From contig JAQSDS010000028.1 of the NCBI GenBank assembly GCA_029946045.1, positions 1-8,152 of the forward strand: a DNA stretch of 8,152 bases, written 5' to 3'. Of the stretch, positions 6,790 to 8,152 are shown in pieces. This stretch comes from Rhodoferax sp. (GTDB taxonomy: Bacteria > Pseudomonadota > Gammaproteobacteria > Burkholderiales > Burkholderiaceae_C). Every line of letters starts with the position of its first letter. Position 1 is the stretch's first letter. The notes beneath the pieces are model-generated. The model made no database searches, was not told where the DNA came from, and saw only the letters and a list, made by a program, of their open reading frames with translations. The translations under genes were made by a program, and so were the position numbers.

Positions 6790-6875
6790 GACAATGCGGG
6801 TGGCGCAGAGCAGTTACGCCAGGGCCAGGCCCCCCGGTCGCTGCAACCTGTGATCTGAATTTGATGCAAGAACAT
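6786..6875 (-). CDS. trpL: Predicted trp leader peptide with Trp-Pro-Trp
   Basis: An ORF of 29 codons precedes trpE. Its product begins MFLHQIQITG and has GAWPWRN at residues 15-21, placing two TGG codons at positions 17 and 19. Trp is the rarest residue, so two in three codons directly upstream of trpE is a strong hint of a leader peptide. Characterised leaders in enterobacteria (WW followed by Arg) and rhizobia (WWW) carry adjacent Trp codons; here they are split by Pro. There is no Shine-Dalgarno before the ATG, and the likely promoter places the transcript start on the A of the ATG, so it may be translated as a leaderless ORF. The ten residues after the Trp codons make it longer than usual. 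Conservation of the Trp codons in relatives would confirm it. Confidence 0.65.
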   Translation of the reverse strand: MFLHQIQITGCSDRGAWPWRNCSAPPALS

Positions 6876-6881
6876 GGAAAC

Positions 6882-6890
6882 AGTGTAGCA
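6882..6890 (-). promoter_or_regulatory. Putative trp operon promoter, extended -10 type
   Basis: The minus strand reads TGCTACACT: a TGN extension (6888-6890) and a -10 box TACACT (6882-6887, four of six consensus bases). A 17-base spacer would put the -35 box at the recQ stop codon, where the sequence (GCCTAG) is a poor match. The extension may compensate. Counting seven bases from the last -10 base gives +1 at 6875, the A of the leader ORF's ATG. The promoter sits immediately after recQ, which implies that trp is transcribed independently of it. No TrpR-like operator palindrome is seen. Confidence 0.55.
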
Positions 6891-6904
6891 AAAATGAGGC
6901 TTTG

Positions 6905-8152
6905 CTAGGCGGCTTGCGCCACGGCCAGCGCCGGAGAGGCGCCGGTGATCACCGCCAGCACGGCTTCGCCATAGGCCTCCAGCTTGCGCGTGCCCAGGCC
7001 ACTGATGTGCTGCAGATCGGCCAGCGACTGGGGTGCGCGCTCGGCAATCGCCGCCAGCGTGGCGTCATGGAATATCACATAGGCAGGCAGGTTGTGGGCC
7101 TTGGCCACCTCGGAACGCCAGGACTTGAGGTTGATGAAACGCACCATGGCGTCCTGACCCAAGTTGGCCGCCACCGGTGCCGGCGCGGTGCGGCTGCGGC
7201 TGCGTTTTTCCGGGCGCTGGTGGGTGGACTCACGCAGCCGCACCGGTACCTCGCCGCGCAGCACGGCGCGCGAGGCTTCGGTCAAGTGCAGGGTGCTGAA
7301 ACCCTCGCTGGTAAACACCTGCAAGGCACCCACGGCAATCAGCTGGCGCATCACGGCGCGCAACTGGTGTTCGCTGTAATCGGCGCCCAAGCCAAAGGTG
7401 CTCACGCTCTCGTGGCCGCGCTGCACCACTTTTTCGGTGCGTTTGCCGCGCACGATGTCCAGGGTGTGACCGGCTCCGAAAGAAACGCCGCTGGCTTGCT
7501 GCAGCCGGTACACGGTGGACAGCAGCTTGCGGGCGGCATCGGTGGCGTCCCACACCTCGGGCGGCTGCAGGCAGTTGTCGCAATTCCCACAGGGCTGGCT
7601 GGCCTCATCAAAGTAGCGCAGCAGGCGAACGCGGCGGCAGTCGGTGGCTTCGGCCAGGCCCAGCAGGGCGTCGAGCTTGCCACGCATGACCTGCTTGAAG
7701 TCTTCTTCAGCCGGGCTTTCATCAATCATGCGGCGCTGGTTAACCACGTCCTGCAGGCCGTAGCACATCCAGGCGTCAGCAGCCATGCCGTCGCGCCCGG
7801 CACGACCGGTTTCCTGGTAATAGCCCTCGATATTTTTGGGCATGTCAAGGTGCGCGACAAAACGCACGTCGGGCTTGTCAATGCCCATGCCAAAGGCAAT
7901 GGTCGCCACCATCACCACGCCCTCGCTGCGCAGAAACTGGTTTTGGTTGGCCTGGCGCACCTTGAAGTCAAGGCCGGCATGGTAAGGCAAGGCATGGATG
8001 CCGGTTTGCGCCAGCATGGCCGCCACTTCTTCGACCCGCTTGCGCGACTGGCAGTACACCACACCGGCCTCGCCCGGATGTTCGCGCTCGATGAAGCGCA
8101 GCAGCTGGGTGCTGGGGTCCTTTTTCTCAACGATGGTGTAGCGAATGTTGGG
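6905..8152 (-). CDS. recQ: ATP-dependent DNA helicase RecQ, C-terminal part
   Basis: RecQ is a 3'-to-5' DNA helicase in recombination and repair of stalled forks. The window holds the last 415 codons; the N-terminal helicase half with the Walker A and DEAH motifs lies beyond position 8152. The reading frame is open to the window edge, so any start drawn inside (for instance the GTG at 8062) is only an internal codon. Counting from the edge, [14 protein letters not shown] (31-44) begins the second RecA-like domain, [17 protein letters not shown] (82-98) is motif V, and [11 protein letters not shown] (112-122) is motif VI. Cys172, Cys188, Cys191 and Cys194 form the zinc site. A winged-helix RQC domain follows at roughly 205-310 and an HRDC domain at about 334-405. 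All expected domains are present. The stop is 29 bases before the leader ORF of trp. Confidence 0.96.
   Translation of the reverse strand, partial: PNIRYTIVEKKDPSTQLLRFIEREHPGEAGVVYCQSRKRVEEVAAMLAQTGIHALPYHAGLDFKVRQANQNQFLRSEGVVMVATIAFGMGIDKPDVRFVAHLDMPKNIEGYYQETGRAGRDGMAADAWMCYGLQDVVNQRRMIDESPAEEDFKQVMRGKLDALLGLAEATDCRRVRLLRYFDEASQPCGNCDNCLQPPEVWDATDAARKLLSTVYRLQQASGVSFGAGHTLDIVRGKRTEKVVQRGHESVSTFGLGADYSEHQLRAVMRQLIAVGALQVFTSEGFSTLHLTEASRAVLRGEVPVRLRESTHQRPEKRSRSRTAPAPVAANLGQDAMVRFINLKSWRSEVAKAHNLPAYVIFHDATLAAIAERAPQSLADLQHISGLGTRKLEAYGEAVLAVITGASPALAVAQAA

Larger units (their letters stand above)
6711..6875 (-). promoter_or_regulatory. Putative trp leader (attenuator) RNA upstream of trpE
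   Basis: This is the inferred 5' leader of the trp mRNA, 165 bases if transcription starts at 6875. It contains the leader ORF with Trp-Pro-Trp and several inverted repeats. An early hairpin at 6801-6821 (TGGCGT with GCGCCA, one wobble) includes the second Trp codon. A longer stem spans 6753-6789. The 3' side of the early hairpin (6802-6806, GCGCC in the RNA) can instead pair with GGCGU at 6750-6754, competing with the longer stem. Such alternatives are expected of ribosome-mediated attenuation. The arrangement is not classical: the leader stop codon lies within the 5' arm of the longer stem, and the U-tract is poor. The remaining leader, 6711-6752, includes a CCCUCCUUA segment. Confidence 0.6.

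Noticed and set aside
1..8152. Mobile elements, CRISPR arrays, toxin-antitoxin or defence genes
   Set aside because: I looked for repeat arrays, terminal inverted repeats, transposase or integrase motifs and defence domains, and found none. The apparent operon is continuous and the enzymes are intact.

Overview
The window reads as a high-GC betaproteobacterial chromosome, most likely Burkholderiales and probably Comamonadaceae. The basis is protein flavour and gene order (a trpEGDC block separate from trpFBA), not a database search. Every gene I can support lies on the minus strand. Read in the direction of transcription, from high to low coordinates, the order is recQ (5' end outside the window), a 194-base leader, trpE, trpG, ltaE, a LysE/RhtB-type exporter gene, trpD, an unlisted 45-codon ORF, trpC, ung, and the 5' part of a tRNA-Tyr gene.

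The core is the first half of tryptophan biosynthesis. TrpE and TrpG form anthranilate synthase, TrpD adds the phosphoribosyl group, and TrpC closes the indole ring. trpF, trpB and trpA are not in this window. From trpE to ung the genes are spaced by 17 bases or less or overlap (trpG/ltaE by 17 bases, the small ORF/trpC by 8), so they look like one co-transcribed unit. Two genes with no textbook role in the pathway sit inside it: a low-specificity threonine aldolase and a LysE/RhtB-family exporter.

The most informative part is the recQ-trpE gap (6711-6904). It holds an ORF of 29 codons with two Trp codons in a Trp-Pro-Trp context, an extended -10 promoter that would place transcription start on the A of that ORF's ATG, and mutually exclusive RNA hairpins. 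I interpret this as a trp leader-peptide attenuator, possibly with a leaderless leader ORF. The second item is the 45-residue single-helix membrane ORF packed between trpD and trpC; it starts one base after the trpD stop and contains the trpC ribosome-binding site.

I saw no insertion sequence, CRISPR array, phage gene, toxin-antitoxin pair or sign of recent transfer. The window is mainly an ordinary housekeeping operon; its novelty, if any, lies in the leader and the small ORF.
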